Shown here in pieces: positions 13,607 through 14,664 of a stretch of 14,664 nt of DNA. Position 1 is the first letter of the stretch, and every line of letters begins with the position of its first letter. The position numbers were made by a program, and so were the translations under genes. The stretch is taken from positions 1-14,664 of the forward strand of contig CAKUIV010000038.1 of NCBI GenBank assembly GCA_934661105.1, written 5' to 3'. The stretch is from an uncultured Ellagibacter sp. (lineage in GTDB: Bacteria; Actinomycetota; Coriobacteriia; Coriobacteriales; Eggerthellaceae). A model generated the notes under the pieces. It was not told the DNA's origin. It saw only the letters and a program-made list of their open reading frames with translations, and searched no databases.

Positions 13607-13620
13607 CTCAGACGTTTTCG

Positions 13621-13674
13621 GGCTCGCATGCCCCGGCGGTCCTCGCCGGGCCCTTCTTCAGGGCATGCGGAGCC
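13621..13674 (+). other. Nested hairpin between the Asp23-family gene and the DhaL gene
   Basis: GGCTC-GCATGCCC (13621-13633) pairs with GGGCATGC-G-GAGCC (13661-13674): 13 pairs with one bulged G. Inside it CGGCG/CGCCG (13634-13638, 13644-13648) makes a second hairpin. It ends 9 bases before the TAAGGAG of the next gene. No T tract follows, so it is not a standard terminator. Confidence 0.6.
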
Positions 13675-13701
13675 TGCGTGGTTTAAGGAGACCATCCCAC
13701 T

Positions 13702-14664
13702 ATGTCACAAACCCATACCGAAGCCGACGTGCTCGCTGCGATCGCCGCTGCGGCTGCTCAGCTTGGCGAGCGCAAGGAAGAGATCAACCGGCTCAACGTG
13801 TTCCCCGTTCCCGACGGCGATACGGGCACGAACATGTCGCTCACGCTGAAATCGGTCGTCGACAACATCGCGAAGCTCCCGATGGGCGCTGCTGGCGCCG
13901 ACGTGCGCCGCGCCATCACGACGGGTGCGCTTATGGGCGCGCGCGGCAACTCCGGCGTCATCACCTCGCAGATCCTGCGCGGGCTCTGCGAAGGGTACGC
14001 CGATGCCGACGGGCTTTCCGCCCAGACCATCGAGGCTGCCTTCTCACGCGCTGCCGAAGTCGCCTTCCAGGCGGTTCGCAAGCCGGTCAAGGGGACCATC
14101 CTCACCGTTCTCGAAGACATGGCGGCCGCGGCGAAGCATGCGCGCAAGAAGAAGCTTTCCGCTGACGAGGCGCTCGAGGAGATCGTGAAAGAGGGCTACG
14201 AATCGGTGCAGCGCACGCCCGACTTCCTGCCCGTCCTGAAGGAGAACGGCGTCGTCGACGCCGGCGGCTTCGGGCTCGCCATCTTGGTCGACGCGTTCAC
14301 CGCGGCGCTTCTGGGCAAGTCGGGCCCGCTCGGCGACGAGCTCGCGCTCGCGCGCGCCGGTGCGGCCCCGAAGGTCGCCATCGAGCAGATCAACGACTGG
14401 GAAGGCTCTGCGTACACCTACTGCAACGAGTTCCTCGTCGACTCCGACGTGCTCGACAAGGCCGAAGCGCTCGATTTCTTGTCCACGATGGGCGACTGCG
14501 AGCTGTGCGTGGGCGAGAAGCCGAAATTCAAGGTGCACGTCCACTCCAACACGCCCGACAAGGTGCTCCACTACTTCCTCGAGCGCGGCCAGATTTCCGA
14601 GGTTTTCATCCACAACATGAAGCTTCAGAGCGTCGAGCGCAACGAGAAGCTCGCCGCCGAGGAG
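13702..14664 (+). CDS. DhaL-domain kinase, FakA/YloV-like (cut by window end)
   Basis: The first 321 codons of a DAK-phosphatase/FakA-like protein are present; family members usually run to about 550 aa. The DhaL nucleotide-binding domain shows NVFPVPDGDTGTNM at 32-45 (Asp ligands of Mg-ATP), GARGNSGVI at 79-87, and VVDAGGFGL near 190-198. The start of the following domain is visible (YTYCNEFLV, KVHVHSNTP). In staphylococci FakA, with a FakB fatty-acid-binding protein, phosphorylates fatty acids to acyl-phosphate, the donor used by PlsY. TAAGGAG lies 11 bases before the ATG. The Asp23-family gene is directly upstream and likely cotranscribed. Which FakB partner it uses is not visible. Confidence 0.93.
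   Translation, partial: MSQTHTEADVLAAIAAAAAQLGERKEEINRLNVFPVPDGDTGTNMSLTLKSVVDNIAKLPMGAAGADVRRAITTGALMGARGNSGVITSQILRGLCEGYADADGLSAQTIEAAFSRAAEVAFQAVRKPVKGTILTVLEDMAAAAKHARKKKLSADEALEEIVKEGYESVQRTPDFLPVLKENGVVDAGGFGLAILVDAFTAALLGKSGPLGDELALARAGAAPKVAIEQINDWEGSAYTYCNEFLVDSDVLDKAEALDFLSTMGDCELCVGEKPKFKVHVHSNTPDKVLHYFLERGQISEVFIHNMKLQSVERNEKLAAEE

Overview
The window is a high-GC bacterial chromosome segment made almost entirely of housekeeping genes. GC-rich codon use, actinobacterial-type proteins and gene neighbourhoods shared with low-GC Gram-positives (DUF512-der-plsY-gpsA; rpmB facing an Asp23-DhaL pair) suggest a member of the Coriobacteriia, probably Eggerthella-like. That placement is inference from gene content, not from a marker search.

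Layout. 1-104: the 3' part of a tRNA-Asp gene and its terminator. 209-4780: a tight rightward run of a PDZ/radical SAM/DUF512 protein, der, plsY and gpsA, followed by a GNAT acetyltransferase (4822-5355). 5377-7905: a leftward two-gene unit, an alkyltransferase-like protein without the active-site cysteine followed after 3 bases by a large VanZ-RDD-NAD(P)HX-epimerase fusion. 7906-8230: a divergent intergenic region with nested inverted repeats between two promoters. 8231-12713: rightward rpe, a NifS/IscS-type cysteine desulfurase, a PHP histidinol-phosphatase-like gene, a Nif3/DUF34 gene and a coiled-coil C4 zinc-ribbon gene. 12714-12826: a foldable stretch and a perfect bidirectional terminator. 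12847-13038: rpmB leftward. 13259-14664: an Asp23-family gene and a DhaL/FakA-like gene cut by the window end.

How the genes fit together. GpsA makes glycerol-3-phosphate and PlsY acylates it from acyl-phosphate. The FakA/YloV-like kinase at the right end belongs to the family that supplies acyl-phosphate, so both ends of the window touch phospholipid entry. Der and L28 serve the ribosome. Rpe, the desulfurase and the PHP gene form one closely spaced unit. Nif3 and the zinc-ribbon protein form a second unit with its own likely promoter.

There is no CRISPR array, insertion sequence, phage or obvious defence system. The least ordinary parts are the cysteine-less alkyltransferase (PDHR in place of PCHR), the membrane-anchored epimerase fusion beside it, the nested inverted repeats between the divergent promoters, and a promoter signature (TTGC just before TAnAnT) that recurs at several genes.
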